Shown here: positions 47,485 to 59,059 of the stretch, piece by piece
Numbering within the stretch: position 1 is the first letter of the stretch
How the letters are laid out: the number at the start of each line of letters is the position of its first letter
Source: Panopea generosa
Lineage: Eukaryota; Mollusca; Bivalvia; Adapedonta; Hiatellidae
Assembly (NCBI GenBank): GCA_029582155.1
Contig: CM055901.1
Span: forward strand, 49,109,206-49,173,205
DNA length: 64,000 nt
Direction of reading: 5' to 3'
Program-made: the position numbers and the translations under genes
Notes under the pieces: model-generated
What the model was told of the DNA's origin: nothing
What the model saw: only the letters and a program-made list of their open reading frames with translations
Databases searched by the model: none

Positions 47485-50400
47485 TACATGTGTTTGTCAT
47501 TTATATGTATGGTTCTGATTATAAATTTGTATGATTTGCCGGAAACCTAGTTTACTTACATGTACTTGTCATTTATGTGTATGTTCTGATTGTATACTTA
47601 TATGATGGGCCGGAGACCTATATTACTTACACGTGTTTGTCATTTATGTGTATGTTCTGATTGTATACTTATATGATGGGCCGGAGACCTATATTACTTA
47701 CACGTGTTTGTCATTTATGTGTATGTTCTGATTGTATATTTGTATGATGGGTCGGAGACCTATATTACTTACACGTGTTTGTCATTTATGTGTATGTTCT
47801 AATTGTATACTTGTATGATGGGCCGGAGACCTATATTACTTACACGTGTTTGTCATTTATGAGTATGTTCTGATTGTATATTTGTATAATGGGCCGGAGA
47901 CCTATATTACTTACACGTGTTTGTCATTTATGTGTATGTTTTGATTGAATACTTATATGATGGGCCGGAGACCTATATTACTTACACGTGTTTGTCATTT
48001 ATGTGTATGTTTCTGATTGTATATTTGTATGATGGGCCGGAGACCTATATTACTTACACGTGTTTGTCATTTATGTGTATGTTCTGATTGTATATTTGTA
48101 TGATGGGCCGGAGACCTATATTACTCACACGTGTTTGTCATTTATGTGTATGTTCTGATTGTATATTTGTATGATGGGCCGGAGACCTATATTACTTACA
48201 CGTGTTTGTCATTTATGTGTATGTTCTGATTGTATACTTGTATGATGGGCCGGAGACCTATATTACTTACACGTGTTTGTCATTTATGTGTATGTTTTGA
48301 TTGTATACTTGTATGATGGGCCGGAGACCTATATTACTTACACGTGTTTGTCATTCATGTGTATGTTTCTGATTGTATACTTGTATGATGGGCCGGAGAC
48401 CTATATTACTTACACGTGTTTGTCATTTATGTGTATGTTTCTGATTGTATACTTATATGATGGGCCGGAGACCTATATTACTTACACGTGTTTGTCATTC
48501 ATGTGTATGTTCTGATTGTATATTTGTATGATGGGCCGGAGACCTATATTACTTACACGTGTTTGTCATTCATGTGTATGTTCTGATTATAAATTTGTAT
48601 GGTGGGCCGGAGACCTATATTACTTACACGTGTTTGTCATTTATGTGTATGTTTTGATTGTATACTTATATGATGGGCCGGAGACCTATATTACTTACAC
48701 GTGTTTGTCATTTATGTGTATGTTCTGATTGTATACTTGTATGATGGGCCGGAGACCTATATTACTTACACGTGTTTGTCATTTATGTGTATGTTCTGAT
48801 TATAAATTTGTATGGTGGGCCGGAGACCTATATTACTTACACGTGTTTGTCATTTATGTGTATGTTCTGATTGTATACTTGTATGATGGGCCGGAGACCT
48901 ATATTACTTACACGTGTTTGTCATTTATGTGTATGTTCTGATTGTATACTTGTATGATGGGCCGGAGACCTATATTACTTACACGTGTTTGTCATTTATG
49001 TGTATGTTCTGATTGTATACTTGTATGATGGGCCGGAGACCTACATTACTTACACGTGTTTGTCATTTATGTGTATGTTCTGATTGTATATTTGTATGAT
49101 GGGTCGGAGACCTATATTACTTACATGTGTTTGTCATTTATGTGTATGTTCTAATTGTATACTTGTATGATGGGCCGGAGGCCTATATTACTTACACGTG
49201 TTTGTCATTTATGAGTATGTTCTGATTGTATATTTGTATAATGGGCCGGAGACCTATATTACTTACACGTGTTTGTCATTTATGTGTATGTTTTGATTGA
49301 ATACTTATATGATGGGCCGGAGACCTATATTACTTACATGTGTTTGTCATTTATGTGTATGTTTCTGATTGTATACTTGTATGGTGGGCCGGAGACCTAT
49401 ATTACTTACATGTGTTTGTCATTTATGTGTATGTTCTGATTGTATACTTGTATGGTGGGCCGGAGACCTATATTACTTACATGTGTTTGTCTTTTATGTG
49501 TATGTTTCTGATTGTATACTTGTATGATGGTCCGGAGACCTATATTACTTACACGTGTTTGTCATTTATGTGTATGTTCTGATTGTATATTTGTATGATG
49601 GGCCGGAGACCTATATTACTTACATGTGTTTGTCATTTATGTGTATGTTTCTGATTGTATACTTTTATGATGGGCCGGAGAGCTATATTACTTACATGTG
49701 TTTGTCATTTATGTGTATGTTTCTGATTGTATACTTGTATGATGGGCCGGAGAGCTTTATTACTTACACGTGTTTGTCATTTATGTGTATGTTCTGATTG
49801 TATATTTGTATGATGGGCCGGAGACCTATATTACTTACACGTGTTTGTCATTTATGTGTATGTTTCTGATTGTATACTTGTATGATGGGCCGGAGACCTA
49901 TATTACTTACACGTGTTTGTCATTTATGTGTATGTTTCTGATTGTATACTTGTATGATGGGCCGGAGAGCTATATTACTTACACATGTTTGTCATTTATG
50001 TGTATGTTCTGATTGTATATTTGTATGATGGGCCGGAGACCTATATTACTTACACGTGTTTGTCATTTATGTGTATGTTTCTGATTGTATATTTGTATGA
50101 TGGGCCGGAGACCTATATTACTTACACGTGTTTGTCATTTATGTGTATGTTCTGATTGTATATTTGTATGATGGGCCGGAGACCTATATTACTTACATGT
50201 GTTTGTCATTTATGTGTATGGTTCTGATTATAAATTTGTATGATTGGCCGGAAACCTAGTTTACTTACATGTGTTTGTCATTTATGTGTATGTTTCTGAT
50301 TGTATACTTGTATGATGGGCCGGAGACCTATATTATTTACACGTGTTTGTCATTTATGTGTATGTTCTGATTATAAATTTGTATGATGGGCCGGAGACCT

Positions 50401-53400
50401 ATATTACTTACACGTGTTTGTCATTGATGTGTATGTTTTGACTGTATACTTGTATGGTGGGCCGGAGACCTATATTACTTACACGTGTTTGTCTTTTATG
50501 TGTATGTTCTGATTGTATACTTGTATGATGGGCCGGAGACCTATATTACTTACATGTGTTTGTCATTTATGTGTATGGTTCTGATTATAAATTTGTATGA
50601 TTGGCCGGAAACCTAGTTTACTTACATGTGTTTGTTATTTATGAGTATGTTTTGATTGTATACTTATATGATGGGCCGGAGACCTATATTACTTACATGT
50701 GTTTGTCATTTATGTGTTTGGTTCTGATTATAAATTGGTATGATTGGCTGGAAACCTAGTTTACTTACATGTGTTTGTCATTTATGTGTATGTTTTGATT
50801 GTATACTTAATTGATGGGCCGGAGACCTATATTACTTACATTTGTTTGTCATTTATGTGTATGTTCTGATTGTATATTTGTATGATGGGCCGGAGACCTA
50901 TATTACTTACACGTGTTTGTCATTTATGTGTATGTTTCTGATTGTATACTTTTATGATGGGCCGGAGAGCTATATTACTTACATGTGTTTGTCATTTATG
51001 TGTATGTTTCTGATTGTATACTTGTATGATGGGCCGGAGAGCTATATTACTTACACGTGTTTGTCATTTATGTGTATGTTCTGATTGTATATTTGTATGA
51101 TGGGCCGGAGACCTATATTACTTACACGTGTTTGTCATTGATGTGTATGTTTCTGATTGTATACTTGTATGATGGGCCGGATACCTATATTACTTACATG
51201 TGTTTGTCATTGATGTGTATGTTTCTGATTGTATACTTGTATGATGGGCCGGAGAGCTATATTACTTACACATGTTTGTCATTTATGTGTATGTTCTGAT
51301 TGTATATTTGTATGATGGGCCGGAGACCTATATTACTTACACGTGTTTGTCATTTATGTGTATGTTTCTGATTGTATATTTGTATGATGGACCGGAGACC
51401 TATATTACTTACACGTGTTTGTCATTTATGTGTATGTTCTGATTGTATATTTGTATGATGGGCCGGAGACCTATATTACTTACATGTGTTTGTCATTTAT
51501 GTGTATGGTTCTGATTATAAATTTGTATGATTGGCCGGAAACCTAGTTTACTTACATGTGTTTGTCATTTATGTGTATGTTTCTGATTGTATACTTGTAT
51601 GATGGGCCGGAGACCTATATTACTTACACGTGTTTGTCATTTATGTGTATGTTCTGATTATAAATTTGTATGATGGGCCGGAGACCTATATTACTTACAC
51701 GTGTTTGTCATTGATGTGTATGTTTTGACTGTATACTTGTATGGTGGGCCGGAGACCTATATTACTTACACGTGTTTGTCTTTTATGTGTATGTTCTGAT
51801 TGTATACTTGTATGATGGGCCGGAGACCTATATTACTTACATGTGTTTGTCATTTATGTGTATGGTTCTGATTATAAATTTGTATGATTGGCCGGAAACC
51901 TAGTTTACTTACATGTATTTGTCATTTATGAGTATGTTTTGATTGTATACTTATATGATGAGCCGGAGACCTATATTACTTACATGTGTTTGTCATTTAT
52001 GTGTTTGGTTCTGATTATAAATTTGTATGATTGGCCGGAAACCTAGTTTACTTACATGTGTTTGTCATTTATGTGTATGTTTTGATTGTATACTTAATTG
52101 ATGGGCCGGAGACCTATATTACTTACATGTGTTTGTCATTTATGTGTATGTTCTGATTGTATATTTGTATGATGGGCCGGAGACCTATATTACTTACACG
52201 TGTTTGTCATTTATGTGTATGTTTCTGATTGTATACTTGTATGATGGGCCGGAGACCTATGTTACTTACACGTGTTTGTCATTTATGTGTATGTTCTGAT
52301 TGTATACTTGTATAATGGGCCGGAGACCTATATTACTTACACGTGTTTGTCATTTATGTGTATGTTCTGATTGTATATTTGTATGATGGGCCGGAGACCT
52401 ATATTACTTACACGTGTTTGTCAGTTATGTGTATGTTCTGATTGTATACTTGTATAATGGGCGGGAGACCTATATTACTTACATGTGTTTGTCATTTATG
52501 TGTATGTTTCTGATTGTATACTTGTATAATGGGCCGGAGACCTATATTACTTACACGTGTTTGTCATTTATGTGTATGTTCTGATTGCATACTTGTATGA
52601 TGGGCCGGAGACCTATATTACTTACAAGTGTTTGTCATTGATGTGTATTTTTCTGATTGTATACTTGTATAATGGGCCGGAGACCTATATTACTTACACG
52701 TGTTTGTCATTTATGTGTATGTTCTGATTGTATACTTGTATGATGGGCCGGAGACCTATATTACTTACACGTGTTTGTCATTGATGTGTATGTTTTTGAT
52801 TGTATACTTGTATGATGGGCCGGAGACCTATATTACTTACACGTGTTTGTCATTTATGTGTATGTTCTGATTGTATACTTGTATAATGGGCCGGAGACCT
52901 ATATTACTTACACGTGTTTGTCATTTATGTGTATGTTTCTGATTGTATACTTGTATAATGGTCCGGAGACCTATATTACTTACACGTGTTTGTCATTTAT
53001 GTGTATGTTCTGATTGTATACTTGTATGATGGGCCGGAGACCTATATTACTTACACGTGTTTGTCATTTATGTGTATGTTTCTGATTGTATACTTGTATG
53101 ATTGGCCGGAGACCTATATTACTTACAAGTGTTTGTCATTTATGTGTATGTTTCTGATTGTATACTTTTATAATGGGCCGGAGACCTATATTACTTACAC
53201 GTGTTTGTCATTTATGTGTATGTTCTGATTGTATATTTGTATGATGGGCCGGAGACCTATATTACTTACACGTGTTTGTCATTTATGTGTATGTTCTGAT
53301 TGTATACTTGTATAATGGGCCGGAGACCTATATTTCTTACAAGTGTTTGTCATTTATGTGTATGTTTCTGATTGTATACTTGTATAATGGGCCGGAGACC

Positions 53401-53603
53401 TATATTACTTACAAGTTTTTGTCATTTATGTGTATGTTCTGATTGTATATTTGTATGATGGGCCGGAGACCTATATTACTTACACGTGTTTGTCATTTAT
53501 GTGTATGTTCTGATTGTATACTTGTATGATGGGCAAGAGACCTATATTACTTACATGTGTTTGTCATTCATGTGTATGTTCTGATTGTAAATTTGTATGA
53601 TGG
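47485..53603. repeat. 71/72-bp minisatellite array, about 86 copies, with higher-order repeats
   Basis: The unit contains ACACGTGTTTGTCATTTATG, then TGTATGTTCTGATTGTATAC, then TTGTATGATGGGCCGGAGAC and CTATATTACTTAC. Length alternates between 71 (GTTCTG) and 72 (GTTTCTG). Rare variants (AATTTGTATGATTGGCCGGA, then AACCTAGTTTACTT) recur at about 50222 and 51508, 1286 bases apart. The pair at 47749 and 49101 (GGGTCGG variant) is 1352 bases apart. Eighteen- and nineteen-unit blocks have therefore been duplicated. Frames of 70-80 codons across it are periodic artefacts. Confidence 0.97.
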
Positions 53604-54107
53604 GAGACAACAGAAAGATAAACGGTACCACGACAAACTTCAAAACGGACGTTCATATTTATGTAGGTGGTTGTAGATGCAGGGATGGTTGTAACAGATG
53701 TTCGATATCAGCGGGGGTAAATCTGTGTTTTTTTAATCATTCTAAGAAACATAATTCGCCTACGTAAAACGTACTTTTAATTTAAATTAAAAGCGCAGCA
53801 ATCTCTAACAAGTGTTTCATTTTGGACTGGATAGGCAGGCTGTTTGGAGTATATGTTCTATTAAAGATTATTTTCACGGTAAGTACAATTTTTGATGAGT
53901 TTTAAATGTATACACATGAGTAAAATATGTAAATTAAATCTTGATTATAATAACGAATGCAAATTCCAACTATGGCAGCTGGTCAGTAGTTGGTTATTCG
54001 AATATCCAACTAACATCTTCAAACTACCAACTTTACACCCATCAATTTATATGCTGTCTTTAATGAATGTCTGCATACTAACCAACACTTAGAGTTATGG
54101 CGGAGAT

Positions 54108-54590
54108 TTGTTTTTTTTTATATATTTTATTTTTAAGCCAGCTTGTGGTATAGATGGTTTACCAGCAGAAGTGTTTAAACATGATACAGCTATTTCAATA
54201 TTACATGTTCTTTTTAATGTTTGTTTTACCACCGGTTGTATTCCGTCAGAATGGGGTAAGGGTATTGTAAACCCTATCCCTAAATCAGCTAAGATCCCAT
54301 GCCTTACAGGTATTACAATTGCTCCTTCAATGTATAACTGTATTGCTATGTTTTAAATCAAAGATTATCAAAGTTGGTCGAATCAAATAATAAATTAGAA
54401 GAGGAACAGAATGGATTTAGAAAAAAGAGAAGCACAATAGATCATCTGTCATCATTGACTAACATTATCAAAACTCGAATAAAAATGAAGCTCTCTACGT
54501 ATACAACATTTATCGATTTCAAAAAGGCTTACGATACTGTTAATAGACATTTATTTAGTAATTATATATTTTCATATTTCTATACATAAC
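54108..54590 (+). pseudogene. LINE RT fragment related to the 14105 LINE
   Basis: Frame 1 reads CGIDGLPAEVFKHD, LHVLFNVCFTTGCIPSEWGK and IVNPIPKS; frame 2 reads EEEQNGFRKKRSTIDHLSS and TFIDFKKAYDTVNRH. Residue by residue it follows the 14105 protein (KAHGVDKIPVDVLKND to FIDFKKAYD) with a short deletion and a frameshift. It is truncated on both sides. Confidence 0.88.
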
Positions 54591-54950
54591 CAACAGTTAA
54601 ATGACGATTCATTGTGCGCAATGTCGTTGAAAAAAAAAATAAAATTGTCATTTTTTATTATCAAATTTATAGTCGGGAAATATTTATTTTATTAATAATT
54701 ATAGTTTATTATTCAAAGATAGGTTTATAAAAAATAAAATTTTAAGTTATTATAAATTTTCATATTCATAACCAACGGCGCAATGACGATTCATTGTGCT
54801 CAATGTTGATGAAAAACGATTTATTTGAAAGATTACAAATCTTATTCGTTTAAAAGCAAATTATGGCCGAAAAATACTCATTTCATTAATATGTATAGTT
54901 TGTAAATAAAAAAATGATTTTAAAAATACTTTTTTTAAGTTATTTTAATT
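54570..54950. repeat. about 185-bp direct repeat, two diverged copies
   Basis: CATAACCAAC, then GACGATTCATTGTG and CAATGT occur at about 54583 and 54768, with a similar AT-rich trailing sequence containing ATTATAGTTTATTAT-like strings. Adjacent to the LINE fragment; origin unknown. Confidence 0.6.
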
Positions 54951-55094
54951 TTCAATTGACATTGCGTCCATTTTGGCCGAAAATTATTTTCAGTACTTTC
55001 TAATTTTGTTATTGTTTATTTGGTAAATTATGTAGTCTTTTCAGTGACTTAATTACATATGTTTATATATTCCTGGTATTAGTGGGATTATTTT

Positions 55095-55130
55095 TTTCAG
55101 GCGACCCGGGTTCGAATCCCACGGACGGTA
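55095..55130 (+). other. tRNA 3'-half-like fragment
   Basis: GACCCGGGTTCGAATCCCAC is a perfect T-arm/B-box string. No acceptor, D or anticodon arm precedes it (the upstream sequence is T-rich). Probably a SINE head or tRNA fragment. Confidence 0.4.
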
Positions 55131-55259
55131 AACTATTTGTTTATTCATTTTACTAACAATACTATTTTTTCCTACTGCACTCAATAAACGACTATCCTAT
55201 AAAAAAAAGAAAAAAAGAAAAAACAAAAATAATTTGCCCTTCTGTGCATTTGTATCTTT

Positions 55260-55640
55260 GCATATATATATATATATATATATGTGTGTGTATGTATGGG
55301 AGAGATAATAAATTAATTATTAAAAATTAATTAATACACCCAAACAATACTGAATTCTTTAAATTTATTTAAAAAAAAAACCCGAGCGCTTTCGGAATAT
55401 ATATTATTCCTTCTTCTGGGGATGAAAATGAAAATATGAATGATGATAATGTTATGATGTCAAACGATTACGATGATAAAAACATGGAAGTGTGAAAAAA
55501 TCACAATTAAAATTAATAAAATTGTGAAAACGTTCACAAATTATGATGTGCGCCTAAAGGTGTATTTCTATTCTCCTTTGTATATATATATATACATATA
55601 TAGCAATTGCTCTTTATTATTTTATTAGCATTTGCTTAAT
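55260..55640. other. microsatellite and possible hammerhead-like remnant
   Basis: An (AT)n run at 55263-55283. At 55381-55430 the minus strand reads CAGAAGA, a GGAAT...ATTCC stem and CGAAAGC, discussed under findings. The rest is AT-rich and unassigned. Confidence 0.35.
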
Positions 55641-56370
55641 TCAACTAGCGATTGAACTTTTTTTAAAAACAATGTATACGTATGTAATATATTAACTATG
55701 GGCTAACGATGTGCTGTGCTTCAGCACTAAGTCTTTCTTTGAAATACGTAATTAAACTTAGATTTGGCTATTAAGTTTTGTATTTAAGCTTTGTGCGTCA
55801 ACTCGGAGATAATGGTTGAACTTTTTTCATGGACACATCTAGTACATCTTGGAGATAATAAAGATTTAAAAAAATGTATAAAAATGTACATGTAGATTAT
55901 CATAGAGATTAAACATTCTTTGGAACACATCATTCAGCTTGGAAAATGGACTTTCTTTACCAATATATACAATAAATAAATGTGGGGATTGACCTATTTT
56001 TAATGTATACATCTAGGTCAGCTTAGAGACTGGACGTTTTATATACATTGAATTCAACTTGGAGATTGAACTTTGTTTGAAATATATTATGTAGCATAAC
56101 CTGGATAACTGAAATTAAAGATTGACTTTTTAAAACATATATATAATTTAATTTAAGGACATAATTATTTCTTTATATATCATACAAATATACACATTTA
56201 GATCATTTTGAATTGTTTTTTAATATAAACTTGGATATTAATTTTTATATGTATACCTATGTAAATTATATTGGAGATTGATCAATGGTCATTGAATTTA
56301 CTACGAGATCGAACTTGTTTTTAATTATTTATAATATATCTATCATCTTGGATACTGAATTATGAAATCT
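55640..56370 (+). repeat. degenerate tandem repeat with 'CTTGGAGATTGAACTTT' core
   Basis: About ten or eleven diverged cores (near 55645, 55799, 55850, 55938, 56018, 56062, 56100, 56272, 56300) recur every 45-150 bases, usually after an ATACATNTAG-like string. It appears to be an old array that has lost regular spacing. Confidence 0.55.
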
Positions 56371-57114
56371 TATTTCACAGTTAAATACATGTATTCTAAA
56401 CAAATAAAATAAGATATTATCCTGTCTTATGTTTTTTGGTTTAAATAGTAACACTTCCCATCAGTATGCATATATTATGCCCCTGGCTACATCTCACACA
56501 CTTTTTGTTATTTTATTTCTAATTCACATTTTTTGCCCAAGTTTCAGTTTTTAAGTACATTGTACTTAGCTTTACTTTGGTGGGGCAAAACTGTAATTTT
56601 GGAAACTTGCTAAATGTCGTAATTAGTGTTTGTGGTATGCATATAGATTTAAGTTAAGAATTTGAGAACTGTAAGGTTTGGAATTATTGAAACTGAAAAA
56701 GAAAAGAACATGAGGAGCTTTATTATTTTAGTGCAAAATATTTTATATTCAAAAACAAATATAATAAGTCAATACCACAATTTATCGAATAAAAGGAATA
56801 CTTATATAAACACATAGAACTTGAAAAACAAATTGCAAAGGATCATAATATATAAAAAAAAGTCATAAACTAAAATGGCAAAATTTAAGAACGAATATAT
56901 AAGTGCCAATAAATCTTTTAAAAACCAGTAATCTATTACTAACACGATGGGAAAGCAAAGCAATAATAATAATGACAAAGAAGCAGTAAGAAGATATTTT
57001 TTTTCTTTTCATTCTGTACCTCTCTTCTCTCAGAATCATTTTTTTGTTCTTTCAATATCATTTTGTCTCTTTCTTTTTTTTCTCTTTTTATTTTTCCTTT
57101 TTAAATTATTTCAT
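56371..57114. other. no gene seen
   Basis: AT-rich, with A-rich and T-rich low-complexity patches (about 56955-57110). Confidence 0.5.
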
Positions 57115-57890
57115 TACACAGAAGACGTCAACACTCGCACCTGACAGTAAACATTTACACACAGAAGACGTCAACAATCGCACCTGACGTAAACATTCAC
57201 ACACAGAAGACGTCAACACTCGCACCTGACAGTAAACATTCACACACACAAGACGTCAACACTCGCACCTGACAGTAAACATTCACACACAGAAACGTTA
57301 ACACTCGCACCTGACAGTAAACATTCACACACAGAGGACGTCAACACTCGCACCTGACGTAAACATTCACACAGAGAGGACGTCAACACTCGCACCTGGC
57401 AGTAAACATTCACACACAGAAGACGTCAACACTCGCACCTGACGTAAACATTCACACACAGAAACGTTAACACTCGCACCTGACAGTAAACATTCACACA
57501 GAGAGGACGTCAACACTCGCACCTGACAGTAAACATTCACACACAGAAGACGTCAACACTCGCACCTGACAGTAAACATTCACACACAGAAACGTTAACA
57601 CTCGCACCTGACAGTAAACATTCACACACAGAGGACGTCAACACTCGCACCTGACAGCAAACATTCACACACAGAAGACGTCAACACTCGCACCTGACAG
57701 TAAACATTCACACACAGAAACGTTAACACTCGCACCTGACAGTAAACATTCACACACAGAGGACGTCAACACTCGCACATGACAGTAAACATTCACACAC
57801 AGAAGACGTCAACACTCGCACCTGACGTAAACACACAGAAGACGTCAACAATCGCACCTGACAGTAAACATTCACAAAAAGAAAATGTTT
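57115..57890. repeat. minisatellite, 36-43-bp units, about 18-19 copies
   Basis: The full unit reads ACACACAGAAGACGTCAACA, then CTCGCACCTGACAGTAAACA and TTC. Shorter versions carry GAAACGTTAACACTC or CTGACGTAAAC. Most units contain GACGTC. GAAACGTTAAC units recur at 57291, 57462, 57588 and 57716, suggesting blocks of three to four units. Confidence 0.95.
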
Positions 57891-58328
57891 TAGGCTTGGA
57901 ATGGGAAAAAAATATGGACAGTAATACTATTATGTATTTGTTAAAATAATTCGTTTTATGTATTTACTACTATCCAGAGTAAATTGTTAATGTCACGATG
58001 CATGCATTTGAAATAATATTGTATATTTGTCCTATGCTGTAAAAACTATAATATATACATGTATATGTAAAGAATATGAAATAAAACAATTTATTAAAAA
58101 AGTTATCATTTTTACTCAATGTGACAAACTGAAATATTGATGGATTTTCACATAACATTTTCTGATTGTTTTATAAATATAAAATACCCCGTGGTGCATG
58201 CAGGTCTTTAATTTCGTTTCTATTTTGTGACCTGACACAACTGCCTTCGAAGATGTCGAAGATGGATTGTTATTTGAAGTTAGCCCAATTTGAAGGAGTT
58301 AGAAGTAATAATGTTTCTTCTTTCGATA

Positions 58329-58519
58329 TGGTCAGCTACCACCATTGAGAGGAGTTCTCTGATTGGCTGTAAAAAGTATAGGATTGCTCATGGCATATAT
58401 TTAGGATAGTACTTTAATATGATGTAGAACTATCCGTCCGGGGACGGTAGAAATAGTGAAAATTAGGTCAAACGTTATAATGTTAGTCTATGAAAAAAAG
58501 CAATGGTGGTAGCTGACCA
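58329..58519. mobile_element. 191-bp MITE with perfect 19-bp inverted ends and TA duplication
   Basis: Left end TGGTCAGCTACCACCATTG (58329-58347) and its exact reverse complement (58501-58519) are flanked by TA on both sides (58327-58328 and 58520-58521). This suggests a Tc1/mariner-type target. The inner part of the end (CCACCATTG) is shared with the larger MITE family at 20742. Confidence 0.82.
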
Positions 58520-58521
58520 TA

Positions 58522-59059
58522 TGACAGCGTTTAAATCTTCAATATTGGAGGCTGAGATTTTCTGGTAAATGTTTGTTTTCTGTTAAATATCGAAAGACGA
58601 AACACAAATATTAAACTAACTTCAGTCTTCACCAAATTGGATCAGTTATCCAGAATTGCTATTTTCTGTGTCAAACTTTTGTGATGTTTTACATTATCGT
58701 TATAAGCAAAAGTTCTATTTTTAATCTCATTAATTTTACCCATTGTCTTTACATTTAATAAATGATGGAGCTATTCCTAGTGATAGTCAAATAAGCAGGT
58801 AATATTTGCCAATCATAGATTGATTTGCACGAGCTTAACTTATTCCAACATTGTCCTTCGATCCAGGGGATTATTCCATATTGGTCTTTCATTAATAAAA
58901 AAACAACATAGGATGCGCAATTTTTTATAATTAATCCCCACACCTTAGTTCAGTTCTTTGTTTTATTTAAATATTTTTCAATTATATTATGATTCATTTT
59001 TGTATAGCATTGTTATTGAAAAAGATAACCTTTAAAATGTTTTAACCTTTATTCTGAAG
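58522..59059. other. upstream region of defensin-like gene 2; no gene seen
   Basis: AT-rich. 'ccttTATTCTGAAG' directly before ATG could be a splice acceptor, as in gene 1, in which case a noncoding first exon would lie here or further left. Confidence 0.35.

Noticed and set aside
48273..53228. Repeated 70-80-codon frames (MFVIYVYVL... type) that look like a repetitive membrane protein
   Set aside because: They are produced by the 71/72-bp period, change frame with each unit-length variant, and end in stops at every 71-bp triplet. No start context, splice sites or codon conservation.
55095..55130. tRNA gene from a perfect GGTTCGAATCC string
   Set aside because: No 5' half; the upstream sequence is a T-run, so no cloverleaf can form.
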